From Sodalis-like endosymbiont of Proechinophthirus fluctus (GTDB lineage: Bacteria; Pseudomonadota; Gammaproteobacteria; Enterobacterales; Enterobacteriaceae): DNA of 7,605 nucleotides. Positions within the stretch are counted from its first letter, which is position 1. Each line of letters opens with the position of its first letter. The DNA is taken from assembly GCF_001602625.1 (NCBI RefSeq), contig NZ_LECR01000046.1, forward strand, positions 51,860 to 59,464, written 5' to 3'. The translations under genes and the position numbers were made by a program. The notes beneath the pieces are model-generated. The model was not told where the DNA came from, ran no database searches, and saw only the letters and a list, made by a program, of their open reading frames with translations. This document shows, piece after piece, positions 1 through 7,070 of this stretch.

Positions 1-1
1 C

Positions 2-358
2 ACGATGCTCGAAGGCGTCATTTGGTCGGACGGCGAGCTGGCCGGCCCGGAGCTGTCTCTGACCACCGCCGAACTCCTGCGCGACGGCGGCCCCTGGGGA
101 CAGGCGTTTCCAGAACCGTTGTTTGACGGGCAGTTTCACGTGTTAAATCAGCGTCTAGTAGGGGAGAAACACCTGAAACTGATGCTGGAACCGCTGGCCG
201 GCGGCCCGACGCTGGACGGCATTACTTTCAATATCGACCCGCGCCTATGGCCGGATAATAGCGTACATACCGTTGAATTAGCCTACAAGCTGGAAGTTAA
301 CGAGTTTAGCGGCAATCGCAGTTTACGGCTGTTAATACAGCATATGTGGCCGCTGTGA
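2..358 (+). CDS. recJ: RecJ single-strand DNA exonuclease, C-terminal end (partial)
   Basis: RecJ degrades single-stranded DNA 5' to 3' in recombinational repair and mismatch repair. Only about the last 118 codons are in the window; the reading frame is already open at base 2, so the ATG at base 5 is an internal Met and not the start. The visible part matches the C-terminal OB-type domain of enterobacterial RecJ, including LLRDGGPWGQAFPEPLFDG, the GEKHLKLMLEP strand, the LDGI.FN segment and the closing AYKLEVNEF.GNRSL. The DHH catalytic motifs lie upstream of the window and cannot be checked. The stop is TGA at 356-358, the usual end of the family, and nothing in this part suggests damage. 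It lies directly upstream of prfB in the same orientation, as in E. coli. Identification rests on recalled family sequence and is strong. Confidence 0.95.
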   Translation, partial: TMLEGVIWSDGELAGPELSLTTAELLRDGGPWGQAFPEPLFDGQFHVLNQRLVGEKHLKLMLEPLAGGPTLDGITFNIDPRLWPDNSVHTVELAYKLEVNEFSGNRSLRLLIQHMWPL

Positions 359-420
359 TGGACTACCGACGTCGCTAATAGGATGGCGACGGGCAACTAC
401 CGTCCGGGGCGCGGATTCGT

Positions 421-426
421 TACAAT
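421..426 (+). promoter_or_regulatory. Possible -10 element upstream of prfB
   Basis: TACAAT lies about 47 bases before the prfB start in the recJ-prfB gap. The hexamer at the right distance upstream (TACCGT around 398-403, 17-base spacer) is a poor -35 match, so this is only a candidate. prfB could instead be read from a promoter upstream of or inside recJ. Confidence 0.25.
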
Positions 427-472
427 AGCCGGCTAACACGCATTCCTTTTTCGTCAATGAGCACATTAATCA

Positions 473-1571
473 ATGTTTGAAATAAATCCGGTAAAAAACC
501 GTATTCAGGACCTGTCGGAAAGGACAGCCGTTCTGAGGAGGTGTCTTTGACTACGATCTCAAGAAAGAACGCCTCGAAGAAGTGAACGCTGAACTTGAAC
601 AGCCGGACGTCTGGAATGAGCCAGAACGCGTGCAGGCGCTGGGCAAGGAACGATCGTCGCTAGAGGCTATCGTTGAAACCATCGACAAGTTAACCCAGAG
701 TATGGAGGACGTCTCCAGCCTGTTGGAGTTGGTGATGGAAGAGGACGATGAAGAGACCTTCCTCGAAATCCAAAGCGAACTGGACGGTCTGGAGGACAAA
801 CTGGGCCAGCTGGAATTCCGTCGCATGTTTTCCGGCGAGTATGACGATGCTGACTGTTATGTGGATATCCAGGCCGGCTCTGGCGGCACCGAAGCCCAAG
901 ATTGGGCCAGCATGCTGCTCAGAATGTATTTGCGTTGGGCCGAATCGCGCAGTTTCAAAACTGAAATTATCGAAGAGTCGGAAGGGGAAGTAGCTGGTAT
1001 CAAATCGGTGACCATCAAAGTCATCGGTGACTACGCTTATGGCTGGCTCCGTACCGAAACCGGTGTGCACCGCCTGGTGCGCAAGAGCCCGTTCGACTCC
1101 GGCGGCCGGCGTCATACCTCATTCAGCTCCGCTTTTGTTTATCCGGAAGTGAACGATGATATCGATATCGAGATTAACCCGGCGGATTTGCGTATAGATG
1201 TTTACCGCGCTTCCGGCGCTGGCGGCCAGCACGTTAACCGGACCGAATCCGCAGTGCGTATTACCCACTTGCCGACCAATATCGTTACTCAGTGCCAAAA
1301 CGACCGCTCACAGCATAAAAACAAAGATCAGGCGATGAAACAGCTGAAAGCCAAGCTGTATGAATTTGAGCTGCAGAAAAAGAATGCTGAAAAGCAGGCG
1401 CTGGAAGATACCAAGTCCAATATCGGCTGGGGCCGCCAGATTCGCTCCTATGTGCTGGACGATTCCCGCATTAAGGATCTGCGTACCGGCGTGGAAACCC
1501 ATAGTACCCAGTCGGTGTTAGATGGCGATCTGGACAAATTTATTGAAGCCAGTCTTAAAGCAGGGCTATGA
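473..1571 (+). CDS. prfB: Peptide chain release factor 2 (RF2), with programmed +1 frameshift
   Basis: RF2 recognises UGA and UAA in the ribosomal A site and triggers hydrolysis of peptidyl-tRNA. The gene is read in two frames: 25 codons from ATG 473 ([18 protein letters not shown]...) to CTT 545-547, then an in-frame TGA at 548-550. A +1 slip continues at GAC 549-551 and runs to TGA 1569-1571. The joined protein is 365 residues, the same length as in E. coli. The SPF codon-recognition tripeptide falls at residues 205-207, and the catalytic GGQ at 250-252 inside [19 protein letters not shown]. Residue 246 is Ala, where E. coli K-12 has the less active Thr. No good Shine-Dalgarno precedes ATG 473. 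lysS follows after 9 bases. A single-frame reading would miss the first 25 codons or wrongly start at Met37 (582). The frames are intact and the gene should be functional. Confidence 0.97.
536..551 (+). promoter_or_regulatory. prfB programmed +1 frameshift site (autoregulatory)
   Basis: The parts of the known prfB recoding signal are all present: a Shine-Dalgarno-like AGGAGG (536-541), three bases, the slippery CTT (545-547), the stop TGA (548-550) and a following C giving the poor termination context TGAC. E. coli has AGGGGG at the same spacing; here the anti-SD match is AGGAGG. Known mechanism: when RF2 is scarce the TGA is read slowly and the ribosome slips +1, making more RF2; when RF2 is plentiful translation stops at codon 26. 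Confidence 0.95.
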
Positions 1572-1580
1572 GGAATCCAT

Positions 1581-3098
1581 ATGTCATCACACTCACAGGA
1601 CGGTGCCCCTCAGGCGACGGATTTAAATAACGAGCTGCGTTCGCGGCGGGAAAAGCTTACCCAATTGCGCCAGCAGGGCATCGCTTTTCCCAACGATTTC
1701 TGTCGAGACACGGTTTCTGACCAGCTGCACGCCCGCTACGGCGGGAAAAATAACGAAGAGCTGGAAGCGTTAAATGTCGAAGTCAGCATCGCCGGGCGCA
1801 TGATAACCCGCCGCGTCATGGGAAAATCTTCCTTCGCCACCCTGCAGGATGTAGGGGGGAAAGTCCAGCTGTACGTAGCCAGCGACAATCTACCCGAAGG
1901 CCAGTATAACGAGCAGTTCAAAAAATGGGACCTAGGAGACATTCTCGGCGCACGGGGCAAATTATTCAAAACCCGCACCGGCGAGCTTTCGCTACACTGT
2001 AGTGAAATTCGCCTGCTGACCAAAGCAATGCGCCCGTTACCGGATAAGTTTCACGGTCTGACCGATCAGGAAACCCGTTATCGCCAGCGTTATCTCGATT
2101 TGATCGCCAATGACGAATCGCGCCAAACCTTCAAAGTTCGTTCGCGCATCATGGCGGAAATTCGTCGTTTTATGATGGACCACGACTTCATGGAAGTGGA
2201 AACACCAATGATGCAGACTATCCCCGGCGGCGCTGCAGCACGTCCGTTTATTACCCACCATAATGCGCTGGATATCGATATGTATTTGCGCATGGCGCCC
2301 GAGCTTTATCTCAAACGGCTGGTAGTGGGTGGTTTTGAGAGGGTATTTGAAATAAACCGCAACTTCCGTAACGAAGGACTGTCACCGTGCCATAATCCTG
2401 AGTTTACCATGATGGAACTCTATATGGCTTACGCGGATTACCGCGATCTAATTGTGTTGGTAGAGGATTTGTTCCGCACCTTGGCCCAGCGGGTATTGGG
2501 TAGCAACGTAGTGCATTACGGCGACCGAACTTTTGATTTCGGCAAGCCGTTTACCCAGATGACTATGAAAGAGGCCATTTGCCATTATCGCCCGGAAACC
2601 CGGCCAGAAGCGCTGGACGATACAGCTTCTGCGACCGCCATTGCCGAGTCGTTGGGTATTAAGGTAGACAAAGGCTGGGGCCTGGGTCGGGTGCAGGCTA
2701 AAATTTTTGAAGAGACGGCAGAAAGTTATTTGATCCAGCCGACGTTCATCACTGCTTACCCGACAGAAGTTTCACCACTGGCGCGCCGCAATGATGGAAA
2801 TCCGTTCTTCACCGATCGTTTTGAATTCTTTATCGGCGGGCGTGAAATTGGCAACGGTTTTTCTGAGCTCAACGATGCAGAAGATCAGGCGGCGCGCTTT
2901 GCTGAACAGGCTCATGCTAAAGACGCCGGCGATGATGAAGCCATGTTTTATGATGAAGACTATGTCATCGCCTTGGAATACGGTTTGCCACCGACCGCGG
3001 GTCTGGGAATTGGTATCGATCGACTTATGATGCTAATGACCAACAGTCACACTATTCGCGATGTAATCCTGTTCCCGGCGCTACGTCCGAAAAAATAG
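1581..3098 (+). CDS. lysS: Lysyl-tRNA synthetase, class II
   Basis: LysRS attaches lysine to tRNA-Lys using ATP in the cytoplasm. The protein is 505 residues, the length of E. coli LysS and LysU, and aligns without visible gaps. The N-terminal OB-fold anticodon-binding domain spans roughly residues 60-150 (AGRM.TRR.MGKSSF, LQDVGG). The class II catalytic core follows: motif 1 around [19 protein letters not shown] in the active site, motif 2 as FRNEG...[11 protein letters not shown] at about 262-282, and motif 3 as GLGIGIDR near 475-482. The start ATG 1581 is preceded by AGGA (1571-1574) overlapping the prfB stop, which supports co-transcription and possibly translational coupling. Residue 270 in the motif 2 loop is Cys where E. 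coli has Arg; the neighbouring His that contacts ATP in the family is kept. Symbol lysS rather than lysU is chosen from the position next to prfB. No frame damage is seen. Confidence 0.97.
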   Translation: MSSHSQDGAPQATDLNNELRSRREKLTQLRQQGIAFPNDFCRDTVSDQLHARYGGKNNEELEALNVEVSIAGRMITRRVMGKSSFATLQDVGGKVQLYVASDNLPEGQYNEQFKKWDLGDILGARGKLFKTRTGELSLHCSEIRLLTKAMRPLPDKFHGLTDQETRYRQRYLDLIANDESRQTFKVRSRIMAEIRRFMMDHDFMEVETPMMQTIPGGAAARPFITHHNALDIDMYLRMAPELYLKRLVVGGFERVFEINRNFRNEGLSPCHNPEFTMMELYMAYADYRDLIVLVEDLFRTLAQRVLGSNVVHYGDRTFDFGKPFTQMTMKEAICHYRPETRPEALDDTASATAIAESLGIKVDKGWGLGRVQAKIFEETAESYLIQPTFITAYPTEVSPLARRNDGNPFFTDRFEFFIGGREIGNGFSELNDAEDQAARFAEQAHAKDAGDDEAMFYDEDYVIALEYGLPPTAGLGIGIDRLMMLMTNSHTIRDVILFPALRPKK

Positions 3099-3468
3099 TC
3101 CTGGGGATCGGTGGGATAGATAGCACCCACTATCCTGGCGAGTCCGCTGCACCATTGCGGATTATCGCGCCGTATGATTGTGCTTTCGACGTGCCAAAGC
3201 CAATGGGTGCCGAGGGATTGCCATTGTGCGCGCTAACGTGTTGTTGTTAACGCCCGACTGATGGCGTTCACTCTGGCCGTCAACGCCGAAAATGATTTTA
3301 TTTACCGCGACTGACGGCTGCCCAAGGGCGCTTTCACCGCGATGATAACCACCAGGGCTTTCAGGTGCTTGATCTACGCCACCCAATGTAGTGTTATGTC
3401 CTTTTCCCCACGACCAAGCGCTCGTGATATAATGGAATTTAATTTTATGGTGATAATTATAAATTTAT

Positions 3469-3485
3469 TGAACTATTTTAGTTCA
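3469..3485. repeat. Short perfect inverted repeat TGAACT-N5-AGTTCA
   Basis: Two 6-base arms pair perfectly around ATTTT in the most AT-rich part of the gap. The symmetry and size fit a dimeric regulator's operator, possibly a relic control site of the decayed operon downstream. In AT-rich DNA a 6-bp palindrome can also arise by chance, and no regulator gene is in view. Confidence 0.3.
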
Positions 3486-3525
3486 TGCCGATGAAAGTTT
3501 CCCCTTATTCGCTGTGGGAGATCCC

Positions 3526-3615
3526 ATGAACACGCGCTTGTCTCAGCCGGTATGTTTGATCTTCATCTTGTTAGTTGTTAAAAAATTCTCCTTCATCCGT
3601 TTTAGATGTCACTAG
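3526..3615 (+). pseudogene. Possible start of a lost membrane or exported protein (29 codons)
   Basis: ATG 3526 is preceded at a proper distance by GGGAG (3516-3520). The peptide begins MNTRLSQPVCLIFILLVV, a short polar start followed by a hydrophobic run, like a signal peptide or first membrane segment. It stops at TAG 3613-3615 after 29 codons. It might be the former beginning of a gene of the transport operon whose remainder was deleted, but no family match is recognised and the match may be chance. Confidence 0.2.
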
Positions 3616-3678
3616 GTAATAAGTGTGGACATCAGCACCCAAGTATCAACCAACCCTATCAACCTCACAGATTGTACA

Positions 3679-5087
3679 ATGGAAGAAATCTAGTCGCTCA
3701 TCGAAGCCAGCCAAGCTTGCAATTTTGCGCGCTGAGCGACAGCATATGGGTAAAATCCCCGCATTGAATTACGCCGAGGTGCAATTGTCGGCGTAAATTG
3801 CGGCAATGCTTGCTGGAACAGCAGGGCTTCTGTACTGAAGGCAGTATTGCGGGTATTCCTATTTTCACATGGTCTGGGAAGCCGGCCGGTCAGCCTAATC
3901 ATTGCAATATGGGCGAATATGATGCACTACCGGGGCTCAACCAGCAGGCGGATGTGGCGGAACCCCATCCAGTTACAGCGGGTGTCAATGGTCATGGTTG
4001 CGGTTATAATTTGCTGGGTAGTACAGCGTTACAGGCCACCAGTTAAATATTTTTTTGTCGCCCATACCAGGTCTGGTGTGATTCTATAGCTGTCCGGCAG
4101 AAAGAAGAGGGCAGATTTCCTCCAAAGGATTTATGGTGCGGGGTGAGATAATTTGGATATCACCATCATCTTACCCCAACGCCTTCAGCGATGTGATAGA
4201 AGCAAATTCTCTGGCCTGTAATGAAATTAACTACTACTTCAGCGGCCGGCGCTAGCCTGCCACCTTGGACCGCCAGCGTGCTGGATGTGGTTGAACTGAT
4301 GAATGTCGGCATAAATTATATGCGCGAGCATATGCCCAGCTAGGCGCATATCCATTATGCTGTTACCGATACCGGCGGTCATTCGCCCAATATTGTGCAG
4401 GCGTGGGCAACGGGTAAGCTATTTAATCCTCGTGCATGAGCTGCCGCGGCGCTGCAAGCACTTGTAAAACGGGTCTACAACATCGCTGCCGCGGCGCTGA
4501 TGAGCGGAACCACCGTTACCAGCCAGGTGCTGAGCGGCGATGCGAATCTTATTGGCAATAGTCTGCTGGAATGGAACAGCGTATGCAGGCGTATCTAAAA
4601 TTGTCAGGATCGCTGCCTTTCTCTGAAGCAGATCACGATTATGCCGCGCGTTTCCAGCAGACTCTCAGCCAGAACGATCTGAAAAGCGCCTATGACCGCT
4701 ACGACCTGCTGGTGGATTATCCTCGACCGCCGTGCGATTTCGTATTGCCGCTGCGTCGTGTCCCTATAGCGACATGGTATGGTAGGCTAGAACTATGTGA
4801 GCAGTGTGAATTTGTGGGTGGTGCCGACCGTGCAGGTTTATGGCGCCACCTACACCATCGGCACGCCGGTGCCACTCGTGGCAGTTGGTCACTCAGGGAA
4901 AAGCCGTAGTCGCCCACAAAGGCATGGCCGTGCTGCCAAGATCATGGCCAGTACTGCCGTCAATTTGCTCGCGCATCCTGAACTGATTGAGTAGGCGAAG
5001 GCGGGGGACACCGCGCCAGGATTGATGGCGTTAATTTTATTAACCTGATTTGAAGAATTGTCGCCGCCATTCCCCGATAATGACTGA
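3679..5087 (+). pseudogene. M20D amidohydrolase, AbgB-like (p-aminobenzoyl-glutamate hydrolase type), heavily disrupted
   Basis: Members of this family hydrolyse amide bonds of N-acylated amino acids; E. coli AbgB is one subunit of the p-aminobenzoyl-glutamate hydrolase. Family-like pieces follow in the correct order but in shifting frames: MEEI, then a stop at 3691-3693 (TAG), SLIEASQA; ALSDSIW (3729 on); LNYAEVQLSA; EQQGFCTEGSIAGIPI; GEYDALPGLNQQA and GVNGHGCGYNLLG (3910-4020); VKYFFVAHTRSGV; FMVRG; a run from 4251 with VVELMNVGINYMREHM; TAG at 4341; HYAVTDTGGHSPNIVQAWA; ALMSGTTVTSQVLSGDANL; ARFQQTLSQNDLKSAYDRY (4640-4700); VPTVQVYGATYTIGTP; WQLVTQGKAVVAHKGM; AAKIMASTAVNLLAHPELIE (4936-4991); and RIDGVNFINL. 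At least eight frame changes plus several stops are needed to read it. The metal-binding HGCGHN motif of the family is HGCGYN here. Total length agrees with a protein of about 470-480 residues. The start ATG 3679 lacks a clear ribosome site. It heads a former uptake operon. Confidence 0.88.
4440..4499 (+). repeat. 15-bp perfect direct repeat inside the amidohydrolase pseudogene
   Basis: GCTGCCGCGGCGCTG occurs at 4440-4454 and again at 4485-4499, exactly 45 bases apart. The second copy lies in the conserved VYNIAA.ALMSGT coding segment. The first lies where the family has a less conserved stretch just before LQALVKRV. It is either a chance result of Ala/Leu-rich coding or a small local copying event. 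Confidence 0.6.
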
Positions 5088-5103
5088 TGCACTTCACCAC
5101 AAC

Positions 5104-5331
5104 TAGTATCAAAAGAGTCAGTGATTATCTCGGTGACTGGCATCGTAGAACTGCTGATCCATGCGCAAACCGGTTCCAGATCCACCGGCTGGCCGTATGA
5201 TTTTTTATATCGCCGTCGCGCTGTTGTATCTGCTTATCTCCGCACTATCCATCTGGTCTCTAAGTAAAGCGGAACATTACTGCTCACGGGGTTGCGACAT
5301 GCTGTTCAGCTCTTGCCCAGAATCCCGTTGA
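5104..5331 (+). pseudogene. First polar amino acid ABC permease, 5'-truncated remnant
   Basis: Only about the last 70 codons of a HisQ/HisM-family inner-membrane permease remain. The frame from 5109 reads SKESVIISVTGIVELL, matching the family segment just after the EAA loop (KESSLVSVIGVVELL type), then HAQTGSRSTGWPYDF. At a run of six T (5201-5206) the frame changes, and the last membrane helix continues as FYIAVALLYLLISALSIWSL and AEHYCSRG, to TGA 5329-5331. The first two thirds of the gene, including the EAA loop that docks on the ATPase, are missing: the remnant begins within about 20 bases of the end of the amidohydrolase. This suggests an internal deletion of several hundred bases. Its end overlaps the start of the next permease, as usual in such operons. 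Confidence 0.82.
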
Positions 5332-6036
5332 CGCTTGAACTGACGATTGACTCGGTGGCGCTGGGATTTTTCCTTTCTCTACTGCTGGCGCTGATGCGTC
5401 TTAGCAGCGCGTGAATCCTGGACAACATCTCCCGCCTTTACGTCTTCGCGTTTCGCGGTTCGCTGCTGCTGGTACACTGGTATAGATGTTTCTCATTTAT
5501 TATGACCTTGGGCATCCCCTTCTTGCGCGAGAGTGTACTCTGGCCTACCCATATCCTGCGTGAGACCCCTACTGGTGCACGCTGCTCTTGCTAACTTTAT
5601 ATACACCGCCGCTTACGCCAGCGAAATTATCTGCGGCAGCTTGTGTTGTCAGTGCGGGGGACCACATTGAAGCCTTCATATACCTGTGATATGATCGGAA
5701 AGAAGGTATTTCGCCACATTATTTCGTGCAGTGATGTACTAAGTGAGTGCTGCCTCGCCTATACGTTAACGAAATAATTCCCATGGTCAAATCTACCTAG
5801 TTTGCGTTAATCATCACTCTGATAGATATAATGGGCTGCTGCCGGCAGCATAGCTGAAACCTACCGCGAACTCGAAGTGTTGTTAATGGCAATGGGTGCT
5901 GTATTTAGCGATTAATTTTGTGCTGACTCGTTTTCTGCAATGGGTAGAAAACCGGCTGATGCCGCATTTAAGGCCGCAACAAAGCCTGTCTTATGTAAAA
6001 ATATTTGGCATGCTTCTTGATAGTGGCAAGACATGA
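5292..6036 (+). pseudogene. Second polar amino acid ABC permease (HisM/ArtM type), frameshifted
   Basis: This was an inner-membrane permease subunit of a polar amino acid ABC importer of about 240-250 residues. Readable pieces in order: LPRIPLTLELTIDSVALG and FFLSLLLALMRLSS (from 5292), stop TGA at 5412-5414 where a Trp (TGG) would fit, ILDNISRLYVFAFRGS, FLIYYDLG, FLRESVLWP, YTAAYASEII, the EAA loop around 5664-5715 (HIEA.. then MIGKKVFRHII), VKST*FALIITLIDIMG with an internal TAG (5785-5830), IAETYRELEV, and a tail QWVENRLMPHLRPQQSLSY to TGA 6034-6036. At least six frame changes or stops interrupt it. The original start is unclear; the frame opens near 5292, and ATG 5299 lies in the upstream gene's frame. 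The binding-protein gene follows after about 57 bases. Confidence 0.85.
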
Positions 6037-6080
6037 TTTAATATCATCTTGGCGATATTTTCGTTGGCAATTTTCACCAG

Positions 6081-6087
6081 AGGTAGG
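6081..6087 (+). promoter_or_regulatory. Ribosome binding site of the binding-protein pseudogene
   Basis: AGGTAGG lies six bases before ATG 6094 and supports that start over the earlier in-frame ATG at 6049, which would add an unrelated 15-residue leader. Confidence 0.6.
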
Positions 6088-6093
6088 TTTAGA

Positions 6094-6958
6094 ATGAAAT
6101 TCTTCACTATGGTTTTCGCGCTGTGTATGACGGCGTCGCTGTCGGGCAGAGTCATCGCAAAGACCACGGAAGAGAAAAAATGGACCACCGTGCGCATTGG
6201 TACCGAAGGGGCATTCCGACCGTTCAATTTTACTAAACCAGACGGGACGCTTAGTAGTTTTGAAATTGATTTATATAAGATGCTCTACAAATCAATGCAA
6301 GTAACATGTGAGGTTGTCGTCCAGAGCCGTTCACCGGCATAACCATAGCGATGAAAGCTGGTAAGTTCGATGCGATTATGTCCGTAATGTCTGCTACCGA
6401 TAAGCGCCGTAAAGTGATTGATTTCTCTTTCCCCTACAGTAATTCTGGGCACAAATTTTTGCCACGCTGAAAGACAGTCCTCTGGACAAATTACCGAATA
6501 CTAGCATGCATTTTTCGCTGACCAAATATGAAGCGGTGGCGATAAAAGAACTAGATAAAATCAAACCTTCCTTACAGGATAAGGTCATTGGTGTGTAAAC
6601 CGCTTCGATTGCCGCCATTTTCTTAAATAAATATCTGCAGAGCGTAGTGAAGGTGAGTGAATACAAAACTACCCAGGAGTACGATCTCGATCTGGCCGCT
6701 GGCCGCGTAGATCTGGTCATCGCTTCTGTAAACTATTTGAAAGTTGCCCATGAAAAACCGGGTAACAGCAATGTAGTCTTGGCCAGACCGCAAATTAATC
6801 GACGGTTGCTGGGCAGAGGATTGGCTAATAAGCCTGTGTAACACTGATCCTAGACTAGAGACAATGTTTGATTATGCTATCATGAAGGCCAAGGAAGACG
6901 GCACGTTAAAAACCTTGGGAGTGAAGTGGGTTTTAGCCAAGATATCATGCTGCAATAA
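6094..6958 (+). pseudogene. Periplasmic polar amino acid binding protein (HisJ/ArgT type), frameshifted
   Basis: This was the solute-binding protein of the same ABC importer, exported to the periplasm. Residues 1-22 form a clear signal peptide (MKFFTMVFALCMTASLSGRV then IA before KTTEE). The mature start matches the SBP family 3 fold: VRIGTEGAFRPFNF, LSSFEIDLYKML. The first frame ends at TAA 6340-6342. The frame starting at 6324 continues EPFTGITIAMKAGKFDAIM and SATDKRRKVIDFSFPY. A third frame from about 6461 reads FATLKDSPLDKLPN, a CAA-to-TAA type stop at 6596-6598 in DKVIGV*TAS, then YKTTQEYDLDLAAGRVDLV, to TAA 6839-6841. The last piece, TDPRLETMFDYAIMKAKEDG and TLKTLGVKW, is again shifted, and a final shift gives SQDIMLQ and TAA 6956-6958. 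At least four frame changes and one nonsense codon make it non-functional. Ligand class (basic/polar amino acid) is inferred from family resemblance only. Confidence 0.88.
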
Positions 6959-7025
6959 GCGCTAACGCGGGGCGCAACTTCCTATGATTGCTTAAAATAA
7001 CGGCTGTCATCATGGGCATGCGCGC

Positions 7026-7053
7026 TTGACAGTTGGTGTCATAAGGCTATAAC
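7026..7053 (+). promoter_or_regulatory. Strong sigma-70 promoter of the glycine tRNA
   Basis: A perfect -35 TTGACA (7026-7031) and a -10 TATAAC (7048-7053) are separated by 16 bases. The following GCCTCGTGCC is GC-rich, as in the discriminators of growth-rate and stringently controlled stable RNA promoters. Transcription would start about 10 bases before the tRNA. The intact promoter contrasts with the decayed genes upstream. Confidence 0.85.
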
Positions 7054-7070
7054 GCCTCGTGCCTATCGAA

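Larger units (their letters stand above)
3099..3678 (+). other. Gene-free, degenerate stretch between lysS and the amidohydrolase pseudogene
   Basis: No reading frame here could be assigned to a family on either strand. The first part (to about 3420) has moderate GC and short open pieces, such as one reading NARLMAFTLAVNAENDF on the + strand near 3250-3300, that could be remains of a gene too eroded to name. From about 3425 to 3480 the sequence turns very AT-rich. Just after lysS two mutually exclusive short stems are possible (GTGGG/CCCAC at 3111-3130 and GGATAG/CTATCC at 3114-3135), but no T-run follows, so no standard terminator is called. The stretch is best read as eroded intergenic DNA. 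Confidence 0.6.

Noticed and set aside
370..391. Terminator or attenuator after recJ (CGTCGC/GCGACG, 10-base loop)
   Set aside because: A single 6-bp stem without a T-run; too weak to call.
690..1115. Long antisense open frame (141 codons) inside prfB
   Set aside because: It is a shadow of the well-conserved RF2 frame; no ribosome site or family resemblance, and codon usage follows the complement of prfB.
3111..3135. Rho-independent terminator of prfB-lysS
   Set aside because: Two alternative 5-6 bp stems overlap each other and no T-run follows.
3428..3433. TATAAT promoter element before the dead operon
   Set aside because: Perfect -10 hexamer but no -35 at 16-18 bases and it sits in very AT-rich DNA where such matches are expected.
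3798..4046. Small independent protein of 82 residues
   Set aside because: Its sequence contains GEYDALPGL and NGHGCG of the amidohydrolase family, so it is a frame fragment of that pseudogene.
4571..4909. Small independent protein of 112 residues
   Set aside because: The first part continues the amidohydrolase (RFQQTLSQNDLKSAYDRY) and the rest is an out-of-frame read-through.
6010..6036. Walker A-like DSGKT at the end of permease 2, as a trace of the missing ATPase
   Set aside because: It lacks the GxxGxGK context and lies in the polar C-terminal tail of the permease frame.
6647..6841. Small independent 64-residue protein
   Set aside because: It is the C-terminal half of the binding-protein pseudogene after an internal stop at 6596.
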